Source of the DNA: DATGMP01 sp035293565 | Lineage (GTDB): Bacteria; Pseudomonadota; Alphaproteobacteria; BOG-932; Roseiterribacteraceae | Length of the DNA: 64,000 bases | Direction of reading: 5' to 3' | Assembly (NCBI GenBank): GCA_035293565.1 | Contig: DATGMP010000005.1 | Span: 62,001 to 126,000 of the forward strand | Shown: positions 24,101 through 32,659 of the stretch, piece after piece | Numbering within the stretch: position 1 is the first letter of the stretch | How the letters are laid out: every line of letters starts with the position of its first letter | Made by a program: the position numbers and the translations under genes | Notes under the pieces: generated by a model | Told to the model about the DNA's origin: nothing | Database searches by the model: none | The model's input: only the letters and a program-made list of their open reading frames with translations

Positions 24101-25638
24101 CCGCGCTCGCTCAAGCCTACGAAGGCGATTCCGACGACTTCGCCGCGCATTACGCGGCTGGGCGGCCCCAGCTCGTCTGGAAACGCGTGGTCACCGACCT
24201 GGAAACACCCGTCTCCGCCATGCTGAAGCTTGGCAGAGGCCGCCCCTATTCCTTTCTTCTGGAGTCCGTCGAGGGCGGCAATACGCTCGGCCGCTATTCG
24301 GTGATCGGGCTGGCCCCCGATCTCGTCTGGCGCTGCAAGGACGGCCGAGCCGAGATCAATCGCGATGCCGCCGCCAGTCCGCCCGGGCCGTTCGAGCCGA
24401 TCGCTGCCTCGGCGATCGACTCGCTGCGTGCGCTTCTCGCCGAAAGCCGGATCGATCCGCAGCCTGGCCTACCGCCGATGGCGAGTGGCCTGTTCGGTTA
24501 TCTCGGATATGACATGGTGAAGCTGGTCGAGCGTCTTCCCTCGGCCAATCCGGATAACCTCGGCGTTCCCGACGCAGTGCTTGTGCGGCCGAGCCTGGTG
24601 CTGGTCTTCGACGCGATCGCGCGCGATGTGCGAATCATCACACCAGTCTGGCCGCGCGTCGGCGTGTCGGCTGCGAAAGCCGAGGCCGAGGCGCATGAGC
24701 GGCTCGACGCCGTGGTCGCACGATTGTCGAGGTCGCTGCCGGCGACGCCGGCTTTTGCGCCAGCCGCGCCGAATACGGGTCGCGCCCAGCCGGCCTCGAA
24801 CACGGGCAAAGCCGAATATTGCGACATCGTCGAGCGGGTAAAGGAGTATATCCGGGCCGGCGACGTCTATCAGGTCGTGCCCTCGCACAGGATGAGCGTC
24901 CCCTTCTCCCAGTCTCCGCTGGCCTTCTATCGCGCGCTCAGGCGGCTCAACCCTTCCCCGTTCCTCTTCATTCTGGATTTCGACGGCTTCTCAGTGGTCG
25001 GCTCGAGCCCCGAGATCCTGGTCCGTGTTCGCGATGGCATGGTTACCATTCGCCCGATCGCCGGCACGCGGCGCCGCGGCGAGACGCCGGAGGAGGATGA
25101 GGCGCTCGCGGCCGAGCTGCTCGCGGACCCCAAGGAGCTGTCGGAGCATTTGATGCTGCTCGATCTCGGCCGCAACGATGTCGGTCGGGTCGCCGAGATC
25201 GGCTCGGTCCAGGTGACCGAAAAGATGGTGATTGAACGCTATTCGCACGTGATGCACATCGTCTCGAATGTTACCGGCAAGCTCAGGCCTGGCCTCGATG
25301 CGGTCGACGCGCTGTTCGCCGGCTTTCCTGCCGGCACGGTGAGCGGGGCGCCCAAGATCCGCGCGATGGAAGTTATCGACGAGATGGAGGTCTCGCGTCG
25401 CGGCGTCTATGGCGGGGCGGTCGGTTATTTCGGCTCCGACGGCACGCTCGATACGTGCATCGCGCTGCGCACGGCCGTGCTGAAGGATGACGTGCTGCAC
25501 GTCCAGGCCGGCGGTGGCGTCGTGGCGGACAGCGATCCCGAGGCAGAATATCAGGAGACGGTCAACAAGGCCGCGGCGCTTTTCAGGGCCGCGGAGCAAG
25601 CGCAATCATTTGCCGATCAAGAGGCCGAGGGTAACTGA
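24097..25638 (+). CDS. trpE: Anthranilate synthase component I
   Basis: Chorismate-to-anthranilate step of tryptophan synthesis, working with TrpG. The 513-residue protein has the N-terminal tryptophan-binding LLESVEGG (feedback inhibition site) and the catalytic chorismate-binding domain with FDGFSVVGSSPE, IAGTRRRGETPEED, DLGRNDVGRV and FPAGTVSGAPK. It begins by overlapping the ppiD stop (ATGA), so it has no leader of its own and no room for a trp attenuator peptide. Expression must depend on the promoter before ppiD or on internal signals. Confidence 0.97.
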   Translation: MTALAQAYEGDSDDFAAHYAAGRPQLVWKRVVTDLETPVSAMLKLGRGRPYSFLLESVEGGNTLGRYSVIGLAPDLVWRCKDGRAEINRDAAASPPGPFEPIAASAIDSLRALLAESRIDPQPGLPPMASGLFGYLGYDMVKLVERLPSANPDNLGVPDAVLVRPSLVLVFDAIARDVRIITPVWPRVGVSAAKAEAEAHERLDAVVARLSRSLPATPAFAPAAPNTGRAQPASNTGKAEYCDIVERVKEYIRAGDVYQVVPSHRMSVPFSQSPLAFYRALRRLNPSPFLFILDFDGFSVVGSSPEILVRVRDGMVTIRPIAGTRRRGETPEEDEALAAELLADPKELSEHLMLLDLGRNDVGRVAEIGSVQVTEKMVIERYSHVMHIVSNVTGKLRPGLDAVDALFAGFPAGTVSGAPKIRAMEVIDEMEVSRRGVYGGAVGYFGSDGTLDTCIALRTAVLKDDVLHVQAGGGVVADSDPEAEYQETVNKAAALFRAAEQAQSFADQEAEGN

Positions 25639-25641
25639 GCC

Positions 25642-26229
25642 ATGCTGCTGCTGATCGATAATTACGACAGCTTCACCTACAATCTGGTCCAGTTCCTGGG
25701 CGATCTCGGCGCGGAGACGCAAGTGGTCCGCAACGATGCGATGAGCGCGGAGGATGCGCTGAAGCTCGGCGCGGAGGGGGTTATCCTATCCCCCGGCCCC
25801 TGCGCGCCCGACCAGGCCGGCATCTGCCTCGAGCTGATCCGACTCAGCGCGCAGCGGCGCGTGCCGCTTCTCGGCGTCTGCCTGGGCCATCAGGCGATCG
25901 GCCAGGCTTTCGGCGGCAAGGTCGTGCGCGCCCCCGCCCCCATCCACGGGAAGGTCAGCGCTGTCGAGCATGACGGCACTGGCGTCTTCGCCGGCCTCCC
26001 CTCGCCCTTCAACGCGACTCGCTATCACTCGCTCGTGGTCGAAGCAGCCACCCTTCCGGCCGCTTTGCGCGTCAACGCCCGAACCATGGACGGGCTGATC
26101 ATGGGCTTGGCGCATGTCGAGCTGCCGATCCACGGAGTCCAGTTCCATCCCGAGAGCATCGCGTCGGAGCATGGGCACGATCTGCTTCGTCGCTTCCTCG
26201 ACCTGGCGCATACCAAATTGGCCGCATGA
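25642..26229 (+). CDS. trpG: Anthranilate synthase component II (glutamine amidotransferase)
   Basis: Provides ammonia from glutamine to TrpE. The 195-residue class I amidotransferase has nucleophile Cys80 in GVCLGHQAIGQAFGG and the His-Glu pair in GVQFHPESIASEHG, and opens with LLLIDNYDSFTYNLVQFLG. It follows trpE after three bases and overlaps trpD by four. It may also serve PabB in folate synthesis, as in organisms lacking a separate pabA; that cannot be judged here. Confidence 0.97.
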   Translation: MLLLIDNYDSFTYNLVQFLGDLGAETQVVRNDAMSAEDALKLGAEGVILSPGPCAPDQAGICLELIRLSAQRRVPLLGVCLGHQAIGQAFGGKVVRAPAPIHGKVSAVEHDGTGVFAGLPSPFNATRYHSLVVEAATLPAALRVNARTMDGLIMGLAHVELPIHGVQFHPESIASEHGHDLLRRFLDLAHTKLAA

Positions 26230-27245
26230 ACGAGGGATCAGCGGCGCTCCGGCCGATGCTGGCGCGCCTCGCAACCGGGGCGCCGCTTTCCGAGAGCGAA
26301 GCCGACAGCGTGTTCGAATCGATCGTCGCCGGTACCGCGAGCCCGGCACAGATCGGCGCGATCCTGGCCGCTATGGCGACGCGCGGCGAGACGGTGGACG
26401 AGCTGACAGCCGCTGTCCGCGTGATGCGTCGTCACGCCATCGCCGTGCGGGCGCCGCCGGATGCGATCGATTGCTGCGGAACGGGCGGTGACGGGCGCGG
26501 AACGCTCAACATTTCGACCGCAGTCGCCTTCGTCGTGGCCGCTTGCGGAGTCACAGTGGCGAAACATGGAAATCGGGCTGCCTCCTCCCGATCGGGTACG
26601 GCCGACGTGCTGGGCGCGCTGGGCGTCGAGAATGAAGCAACGCCCGAAGGCGCGCAGGCGATGCTCGATCGCTACAAGCTCGGTTTCCTGTTCGCGCCGT
26701 CGCACCATCCGGCGATGCGCGCGGTCGGACCGATCCGCAGCGAGCTCGGCTTTCGGACCATATTCAACCTCGCGGGCCCGTTGGCGAACCCAGCCAACAC
26801 GCGGCGCCAGCTGGTGGGCGTCTATCACACGAGCTGGATCGAGCCAGTGGCCGAGGCGCTGCGACGGCTGGGATCCGTATCAGCCTGGGTCGTGCAGGGA
26901 AGCGACGGGTTGGACGAGCTGACCATCTCGGGTCCCAGCGAGGTGGCGATCGTCGCCGCCGGCGGCGTCGAGCGCCGCAGGATCGTCCCCGAGGATGCAG
27001 GGCTGGCCCGCTCGCCGCTTTCGGCGATCCAAGGCGCGGATCCGGCTTTCAACGCGGCCGCCCTGGTCCGATTGCTGGAAGGCGAGATCGGGGCCTATCG
27101 CGACATTGTGCTTCTGAACGCGGCAGCGGCGCTCATCGTTGCCGGCCGAACCCATGATCTTGCCGCCGGCGTCGCGCTTGCTGCGGCTGCGATCGATGAC
27201 GGACGCGCCCGCGCATTGCTGGCGCGGATGGCCGAAAAGTCCTGA
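26226..27245 (+). CDS. trpD: Anthranilate phosphoribosyltransferase
   Basis: Transfers phosphoribose to anthranilate. The 339-residue protein shows CCGTGGDGRGTLNIST, the phosphoribosyl pyrophosphate-binding glycine loop, followed by KHGNRAASSRSGTADVLGALGV, the family signature that binds anthranilate and the magnesium ions. It overlaps trpG by four bases and ends on the A of the trpC ATG (TGATG). Length and motifs are normal. Confidence 0.97.
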   Translation: MNEGSAALRPMLARLATGAPLSESEADSVFESIVAGTASPAQIGAILAAMATRGETVDELTAAVRVMRRHAIAVRAPPDAIDCCGTGGDGRGTLNISTAVAFVVAACGVTVAKHGNRAASSRSGTADVLGALGVENEATPEGAQAMLDRYKLGFLFAPSHHPAMRAVGPIRSELGFRTIFNLAGPLANPANTRRQLVGVYHTSWIEPVAEALRRLGSVSAWVVQGSDGLDELTISGPSEVAIVAAGGVERRRIVPEDAGLARSPLSAIQGADPAFNAAALVRLLEGEIGAYRDIVLLNAAAALIVAGRTHDLAAGVALAAAAIDDGRARALLARMAEKS

Positions 27246-28036
27246 TGAGCGACGCGCTCGCTCCGATCCTTGCCGCGAAGCGAGAGCATGTCGCGCGTCG
27301 CAAGACCATCCTCCCTTGGGCCGAATTGGAGCGGCGTGCCTCCGCCGAAGCGAAACCGCGCGAATTCAGGGGTGCTCTTGAAGCCTGCGCGGCTGAGGGC
27401 CGGTTCGCGCTCATCGCAGAGATGAAGCGCCGCTCGCCCAGCGGCGGCGAGATCCGGCCGGGCTTCGATCCAGCCGATGTAGCGCGCGCTTATCAGGCCG
27501 GCGGAGCGGTCTGCCTCTCGGTTCTGACCGACGAGCCGTATTTCGGCGGCCTGGACGAGGATCTCGCCAAAGCCCGCAGCGCAGTCCCGCTGCCGGCGCT
27601 TCGCAAGGACTTCATGATCGATCCGTACCAGATCGCCGAATCGCGCGCGCTGGGGGCCGACTGCGTCCTGTTGATCGTGGCTGCCCTGTCCGATCAGGCG
27701 ATCGCGGAGCTCGCGGCGGAGGCCGTCCGTTTCGGCATGGACGCGCTGGTCGAAGTGCACAATGAAGCCGAGCTCGAACGAGCCTTGGTGCTCGATGCAA
27801 CGCTCATCGGCGTCAACAATCGCGATCTCAAGACGCTGAAGACCGATCTCGCCACCTTCGAGCGGCTGGCGCCGCGTGTTCCGCCGGATCGAATGCTCGT
27901 CGCGGAGAGTGGATTGCGGACCTATGCCGACCTCCGGCGTATGGCCGACTCGGGTGCGGTCGGCTTTCTCATTGGCGAGAGTCTCTTGCGGCAACCCGAT
28001 CTCACCGCAGCGACACGGAGCCTCTTGGAACCCTAG
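27245..28036 (+). CDS. trpC: Indole-3-glycerol phosphate synthase
   Basis: Ring closure to indole-3-glycerol phosphate. The 263-residue TIM barrel has catalytic Lys in AEMKRRSPSGG, a second in LRKDFMIDPYQI, and the conserved GVNNRDLKT and AESGLRTYADLRRM phosphate-binding segments. It is not fused to TrpF. Last of the trpEGDC run; trpF and trpBA are not in the window. In many alphaproteobacteria moaC and moeA lie between trpC and lexA; here lexA follows directly. Confidence 0.97.
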   Translation: MSDALAPILAAKREHVARRKTILPWAELERRASAEAKPREFRGALEACAAEGRFALIAEMKRRSPSGGEIRPGFDPADVARAYQAGGAVCLSVLTDEPYFGGLDEDLAKARSAVPLPALRKDFMIDPYQIAESRALGADCVLLIVAALSDQAIAELAAEAVRFGMDALVEVHNEAELERALVLDATLIGVNNRDLKTLKTDLATFERLAPRVPPDRMLVAESGLRTYADLRRMADSGAVGFLIGESLLRQPDLTAATRSLLEP

Positions 28037-28061
28037 GCCCGGCGACGATTTAGGAACCCGC

Positions 28062-28106
28062 TTGACGCCTCTTGCGAACTAAAATAGAACAATCACGATT
28101 TGTTCT
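28062..28106 (+). promoter_or_regulatory. lexA promoter and LexA operator (SOS box) with extra palindrome
   Basis: The direct repeat GAAC-TAAAATA-GAAC (28076-28090) matches the alphaproteobacterial LexA box, GAAC-N7-GAAC. It lies 41-55 bases before the lexA ATG. It overlaps a likely promoter: TTGACG (28062-28067), 17 bases, then TAGAAC (28085-28090). The second GAAC is also the left arm of a perfect inverted repeat, AGAACAA (28086-28092) and TTGTTCT (28100-28106) with a seven-base spacer, so three half-sites follow one another. LexA bound here would block RNA polymerase, the expected autoregulation. The box is direct sequence evidence; the promoter hexamers are a by-eye call. Confidence 0.85.
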
Positions 28107-28130
28107 GCGATTCGCGCGAGGTAACGCCCA

Positions 28131-28832
28131 ATGTTGACACGGAAACAACACGAGCTCCTGCTGCTGATCCATGAGCGGCTGCAGGCGGAGGGCATTCCAC
28201 CGTCCTTCGACGAGATGAAGGACGCGCTTGGCCTCAAATCGAAATCCGGCGTGCATCGGCTGGTGACGGCCTTGGAGGAGCGTGGCTTCATCCGCCGCCT
28301 TCGTCATCGCGCACGGGCGCTCGAGGTGATCCGCCTACCGGAGGTCCAGGGCGGCGGCAGGCAGCCTGGCGGATTTCGGCCGCAGATCATTCGCGGCGAC
28401 TTCTCCCCGCTCCAGGGGCGGCCTGTCGAGGCGACGATGGACCGCGACGCGTTTGACCAGCTTCCGCTTTACGGGAAAATCGCAGCGGGTACCCCGATCG
28501 AAGCGCTGCGCGACCACGGCAATTATGTGGAGGTCCCGCGCAGCCTTCTCGGTACCGGTGAATATTACGCACTGAAGGTGAGCGGTGACTCGATGGTTGA
28601 TGCGGGCATCCTCGATGAGGACACCGTCATCATCCGTCGCGACGAGACGGCGGAAAACGGCGCGATTGTCGTCGCCCTGGTCGACAATCAGGAAGTCACG
28701 TTGAAGCGCCTGCGCCGCAAGGGCAACACGATCGCACTCGAGCCCGCGAACCAGTCCCACAAAACGCAGATTTACGGCGCCGATCGCATCAAGGTGCAGG
28801 GACGCCTGGTTGGACTGATCCGGAAATATTGA
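28131..28832 (+). CDS. lexA: LexA SOS repressor
   Basis: Repressor of the DNA damage response that cleaves itself when RecA is activated. The 233-residue protein has a winged helix-turn-helix (1-70; PSFDEMKDALGLKSKSGVHR is the alphaproteobacterial form). The scissile bond is Ala119-Gly120 in KIAAGTPIE, and the catalytic dyad is Ser154 in SGDSMVDAG and Lys192 in VTLKRLRR. A consensus LexA box precedes the gene. Its last 44 bases overlap the convergent membrane protein gene. Confidence 0.97.
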   Translation: MLTRKQHELLLLIHERLQAEGIPPSFDEMKDALGLKSKSGVHRLVTALEERGFIRRLRHRARALEVIRLPEVQGGGRQPGGFRPQIIRGDFSPLQGRPVEATMDRDAFDQLPLYGKIAAGTPIEALRDHGNYVEVPRSLLGTGEYYALKVSGDSMVDAGILDEDTVIIRRDETAENGAIVVALVDNQEVTLKRLRRKGNTIALEPANQSHKTQIYGADRIKVQGRLVGLIRKY

Positions 28833-29328
28833 GCGCGGGCCGTCTGATCTCGCCGAACGGATCGGGCCGCAGCATGCGAACGCCGAGAATGGCGGGCGCG
28901 ATCAGCCACGGAAGGTTGAAGGGCAGATAAATGGCCGGATGAGGCGGCGGCGTCGGTCCCATGAAGGTGACGTCAAAATAGATCAGCATGTTGGCGACCG
29001 CGGCGCCGGAATAGATCAGCGATAGCGGCCGAACCCAATCGCGGGCGCGCAGCAGCCCGTAAATGACGAAGACCAGGATCGGCGATTGTATGAAGCCGTC
29101 GAACAGCCCATTGGCGAGAAGGCTGGTGGGCGGCTGCAAATGCGCCGGCTCCTGGGTCACCGCCCAATCGTAAAGCGCGCGCAGCGGTGGCCACGGGCTG
29201 TCGGGGGCGACGGGAAATCCGAGCCCCTCGGGCAGGCTGTCCAAAACGCCATAGAGAATCGACAGGACAAAGAACGCGCTCAGCCCCAGATCGAGCGGTC
29301 GTGTGTTGACGATAATGCGCGGTCTCAC
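28789..29328 (-). CDS. EXPERA/emopamil-binding-like multi-pass membrane protein
   Basis: A 179-residue protein with about four membrane segments (about 12-30, 80-95, 100-120 and 132-150). The pattern of acidic and aromatic residues in and between them (LYDWAV, FIQSPILVFVIYGLLRARDWVRPLSLIYSGA, YFDVTFMGP) resembles the EXPERA domain of sigma-2/TMEM97 and emopamil-binding proteins. Eukaryotic relatives bind or isomerise sterols; bacterial roles are unknown. The family assignment is from pattern only. The 3' end overlaps lexA tail to tail by 44 bases. Confidence 0.65.
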   Translation of the reverse strand: MRPRIIVNTRPLDLGLSAFFVLSILYGVLDSLPEGLGFPVAPDSPWPPLRALYDWAVTQEPAHLQPPTSLLANGLFDGFIQSPILVFVIYGLLRARDWVRPLSLIYSGAAVANMLIYFDVTFMGPTPPPHPAIYLPFNLPWLIAPAILGVRMLRPDPFGEIRRPALNISGSVQPGVPAP

Positions 29329-29367
29329 TGCTTCCCTATTTTTTGGTTTTGAGCAGTTGCGGGCGAT

Positions 29368-30126
29368 TTAGCCGGCCGTCAGGCCGCCATCAGCGATCAG
29401 CGTGTGGCCCAGAACGAAGGATGAGGCCTTCGAGCACAGGAAGAGCGCCGCGGTCGCCATCTCGGATGGATCGGCGATCCGGCCGATCGGGTGAGCGTCC
29501 GCCATGCGCGCAATGAAGGCCGGGTCACCGCCATGATTGTCGACGGTGATCTGCGTCTCGACGCCGCCGGGGCAGAGCGCGTTGATGCGGATTCCCTTGC
29601 GCGCATATTGCAGCGAGGCGGCTTTCGTCATGCCGACCACGCCGTGCTTGCTCGCGGTGTAGGATGGCTTGTTGGCGACGGCGGTGACGCCGGCGATCGA
29701 GGCGACGTTGACGATCGTGCCGCCGCCCTGTTTCAGCATCTGGGCGATCTCATGCTTCATGCACAGGAAGACGCCCTTGAGATTGATCGATTGGATGCGA
29801 TCGAACACCCCCTCGTCCCAATCGGCCGTGGGGGTCAGCTCGGGATCGATCCCGGCATTATTGATCGCGTAATCGAGCCGGCCGAATGTCGCGACGGTGC
29901 GCTCGACCATATTGGCGACTGAGGCCGTGTTGGAAACGTCGGTCTGAACGAAGATCGCTTCGGCCCCGTTGGTCGAGATGCCCTGGGCGGCGGCTTCACC
30001 GAGTTTGGTCGAAATCTCGGCGATCACCAGCTTTGCGCCGGCCTCCGCAAAAGCCTTGGCGGTCGCAAGCCCGATGCCGCCGCCAGAGCCCGTGACCAGC
30101 GCAACCTTCCCCGAGAACTCGCCCAT
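29368..30126 (-). CDS. Short-chain dehydrogenase/reductase
   Basis: Classical SDR of 252 residues. The cofactor motif is TGSGGGIG (about 12-19), followed by NNAG near 89-92, and the catalytic Ser143, Tyr156 and Lys160 (YTASK). A Glu (AEIST) follows strand 2, where NAD-preferring enzymes usually carry an acidic residue, so NAD is more likely than NADP. The substrate cannot be deduced: relatives include 3-oxoacyl reductases, glucose dehydrogenases and cyclohexanol-type alcohol dehydrogenases. It is separated from comEC by 48 bases on the same strand, and from the EXPERA-like gene by 39. Confidence 0.88.
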   Translation of the reverse strand: MGEFSGKVALVTGSGGGIGLATAKAFAEAGAKLVIAEISTKLGEAAAQGISTNGAEAIFVQTDVSNTASVANMVERTVATFGRLDYAINNAGIDPELTPTADWDEGVFDRIQSINLKGVFLCMKHEIAQMLKQGGGTIVNVASIAGVTAVANKPSYTASKHGVVGMTKAASLQYARKGIRINALCPGGVETQITVDNHGGDPAFIARMADAHPIGRIADPSEMATAALFLCSKASSFVLGHTLIADGGLTAG

Positions 30127-30174
30127 GATACGCCTCCGATGATCCGATTGGCTCCTTTGTAGAACCCCCTCGCC

Positions 30175-32313
30175 TCACCGTCGAGCGGGCTCCGTCCAGG
30201 GGCGCTCTCCCGTGGTCTCCCGAACCGTCTCGACATGCGGTCCGTCATTGTCGAAGCGCACTGAGATCGCGCCGTCGCGTGCCAAGTCGGTCGGATCGAC
30301 GACCAAGGGTGCGTGGCAATCCGGATGGGCGGCGATCTGGGCGATCACGACGTCGCTTCCGGCACAAGCCGCGGCGACATCCTCGGCTTTGGACACGATG
30401 GCCCCCTTGCGTCCGGCGACGGTGAAGCGGCAGAGGCCGTCGCCGCAGCCGGCGGCCTGAGGCGTATCGCCGAGCGCGGCCGGTGGGTTATCCTCGATCT
30501 CGCCTTCCCCAGCTCGCCGCACCCAGACGGACTGGGTGAATTTGTCGTGCAAGCGGTTGGATAGCGCGATGCCGCCGGAATCCAGTCGTATCGCGACGAG
30601 CTTTCCATCCTGCGAGATCAGGAGATCGGGCGGACGTGCGGTGAACGTCAGCAATACGCCGGCGGCGAAGGGCGCCACGCCGAGCCAGCGCCAGCGGCGC
30701 GTCCAAAGCAGAAACCAGAGCCCGCCGATCACGATCAGGGCCAGGGCTCGATCCGGCATCGCTTGGAAATGGCCGGCGGCGCCCGGGAATCCCGAGAACA
30801 GCTTCGCCGTCGCGAGCATCGCATGGATGCCCCACCCCATCGGCTTCAGCGCCAAGGCTTCCAGCCCGAAGGGCATCAGAAAATAACTCGCGATGCCCCA
30901 AGGCATGATCCAGAGATCGTGGATCGGGACCGCGATCAGATTGGCGCCGAGCCCATAAAAGGCGCTCTGCTGGAAATGATAGATCGCGAAAACCGCGCTC
31001 GCGGCGCTCGCTACGACCGACATGACGGCGATGCCGCCGAGATAGGTGACGATGCGCCGAAGCGCGCCGGTCTCCCTCGGCATCGATCCATGCCACCGCC
31101 ACCGCTCGTAAAGCACCACAAGCGCAACGATCGCCGCATAGGACATCTGGAAGCTTGGCCCCATCAGAGCTTCCGGCTCGAAAGCGACGAGCAGGGTTGC
31201 GGAGATGGCGACCAGCCGGAGCGTCAGCGCGCTTCGATCGAGCATGATTGCCAGCATGATGAAGCTGGTCGTGATCATCGATCGCTCGGCGGACACCGGC
31301 GCGCCGACGAATTCGGTATAGGCGATGGCGCCAAGGAGGCCGCCGGCCGCGGCGAGCTTCTTGATCGGAAGACGGAGCGCGATCCAGGGAATCGCTGCCA
31401 GGCCGAGCCTGAGCGTGAAATAGATAAGCCCGGCGGCGATTGTGATGTTCATGCCGGATATGGCGAGCAGATGGGCGAGGCCAGCGTCCCGCATCTGGTT
31501 GTTGACCGTGTCTGGAATCGGGCCGCGCTCGCCGACCAGCAGAGCCAGCGCAATGGCGCGCTCGGGGCCGTCGCCCGGCGCGGCGAGCACTGCCGAAATG
31601 CGCTCGGCCGCAATCTGGCGCAACCGCCCGAGCAACGGGGCGCCGGCATCGTCGGCGCTAGGCCGTTCCGTGAAACGCCGCACGGCATAGCCGACAGCAC
31701 CGATCCGCTCATAGAACAGGTCGCGGCGGAAATCGTGCGCGTCCGGCGCTGCCGGCGTCGGCGGCGCATAGAGCTTGGCGCGCAGCGAAAGTCGCTCGCC
31801 GAGCCGCGGGACGTCGGACCGCGGCGTGAGCCTCACCCGCACCTGCTCCGGTGTTGCACTGCGAGACAGCCCTCCGACAGAGACATCCGCCAGCAGCACC
31901 CGTGCGCTCTTCTCCAGAAGCTCGACCTCAGCCACCCGGCCGCTGACGATCACCGGCCCGACCGGCTTGTCGACGATCGGCGCGAAGACAATGGCCGTCC
32001 TGACTTCCGCGGCCAGAAACCCGCCCGCCACCATCGCGAGTGCCGCCGCGAGGCGCGCAAGCGGCGGCCGGTGCCGCAGCATGAGCCCGAGCGCGGAGAT
32101 CAGCCCGAACAGCAGAACCCCGGTCGAAAGTCGCGGCTCGACCGGCAGCGAGAAATAAAGAGCAACGCCGAGCCCTATAAGGACCGGCGTCCAGATGAGC
32201 CAGCGGTCTCGTTCTTGCTCGAACAATCCGCCGAGCCCGCCCCACAGACGGGCAAGCCGCGATTCGGCGCGTTCCCGTAGATGCCCGAGAGTCGTTGCTG
32301 TGGGCTGAGCCAT
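30175..32313 (-). CDS. comEC: ComEC/Rec2-family DNA-uptake channel protein
   Basis: Inner-membrane channel for single-stranded DNA uptake during natural transformation. The 712-residue protein has an N-terminal membrane segment pair and OB-like DUF4131 region (about 40-210), then the polytopic competence domain (about 245-520; HLLAISGMNITIAAGLIY is the characteristic start). The C-terminal part (about 560-712) corresponds to the metallo-beta-lactamase-like region of long ComEC proteins, but no HxHxDH motif is visible, so it is probably not a nuclease. Its ATG overlaps the stop of a broken upstream reading frame (TAATG). Position before gltX is conserved in alphaproteobacteria. Other competence genes are not in the window. 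Confidence 0.92.
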   Translation of the reverse strand: MAQPTATTLGHLRERAESRLARLWGGLGGLFEQERDRWLIWTPVLIGLGVALYFSLPVEPRLSTGVLLFGLISALGLMLRHRPPLARLAAALAMVAGGFLAAEVRTAIVFAPIVDKPVGPVIVSGRVAEVELLEKSARVLLADVSVGGLSRSATPEQVRVRLTPRSDVPRLGERLSLRAKLYAPPTPAAPDAHDFRRDLFYERIGAVGYAVRRFTERPSADDAGAPLLGRLRQIAAERISAVLAAPGDGPERAIALALLVGERGPIPDTVNNQMRDAGLAHLLAISGMNITIAAGLIYFTLRLGLAAIPWIALRLPIKKLAAAGGLLGAIAYTEFVGAPVSAERSMITTSFIMLAIMLDRSALTLRLVAISATLLVAFEPEALMGPSFQMSYAAIVALVVLYERWRWHGSMPRETGALRRIVTYLGGIAVMSVVASAASAVFAIYHFQQSAFYGLGANLIAVPIHDLWIMPWGIASYFLMPFGLEALALKPMGWGIHAMLATAKLFSGFPGAAGHFQAMPDRALALIVIGGLWFLLWTRRWRWLGVAPFAAGVLLTFTARPPDLLISQDGKLVAIRLDSGGIALSNRLHDKFTQSVWVRRAGEGEIEDNPPAALGDTPQAAGCGDGLCRFTVAGRKGAIVSKAEDVAAACAGSDVVIAQIAAHPDCHAPLVVDPTDLARDGAISVRFDNDGPHVETVRETTGERPWTEPARR

Positions 32314-32608
32314 TACAGCTCAAGCTTAGACAATTTGAAATTGTACAGATAGCCGAAATCAGCCGGACGATGGGTGTTCCAAACCGCTAATCTAATATCC
32401 TGAGCGACAGGGCTTTTAACGGATACTCCAATCAATTTGATCGATCTTTGGCTAAAAGCTGGGTCAAAATGTAAAATCTCGCTCGTGAGATCGAACCGCT
32501 CCTGAAGCCGCTCGGACGTCGTTACATCGGCCGGTTCACATTCGATCTGAAATCGCCCGAGTCGCTCCGAGGAAATTCAATGGGATACACGACGATCTTG
32601 CGTTTCAC
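32313..32608 (-). pseudogene. Degraded reading frame ending on the comEC start, tail similar to the neighbouring epimerase
   Basis: The 346-base stretch 32314-32659 holds no intact gene and is visibly AT-richer than its surroundings. On the minus strand an 87-codon frame without a usable start runs from 32576 to a TAA at 32313-32315 that overlaps the comEC ATG. A GTG at 32608 opens the neighbouring frame (MKRKIVVYPIEFPRS) and could be the original start if one frameshift lies near 32555. The last 13 aligned codons (PADFGYLYNFKLS) match the end of the gene at 32660 (QADFDYLHNLKLS), and 32 of 38 bases agree between 32329-32366 and 32664-32701. I do not recognise the rest. Pseudogene or decayed duplicate are the likeliest readings. 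Confidence 0.5.
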
Positions 32609-32659
32609 GTGAATTGTTGATCTAGCGCCCTCCCGAGTCGCTTCAGAGTAAGGCCGTCG

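Noticed and set aside
30763..32280. 505-codon plus-strand open frame opposite comEC
   Set aside because: Highly charged, repetitive composition typical of antisense translation of a membrane protein gene.
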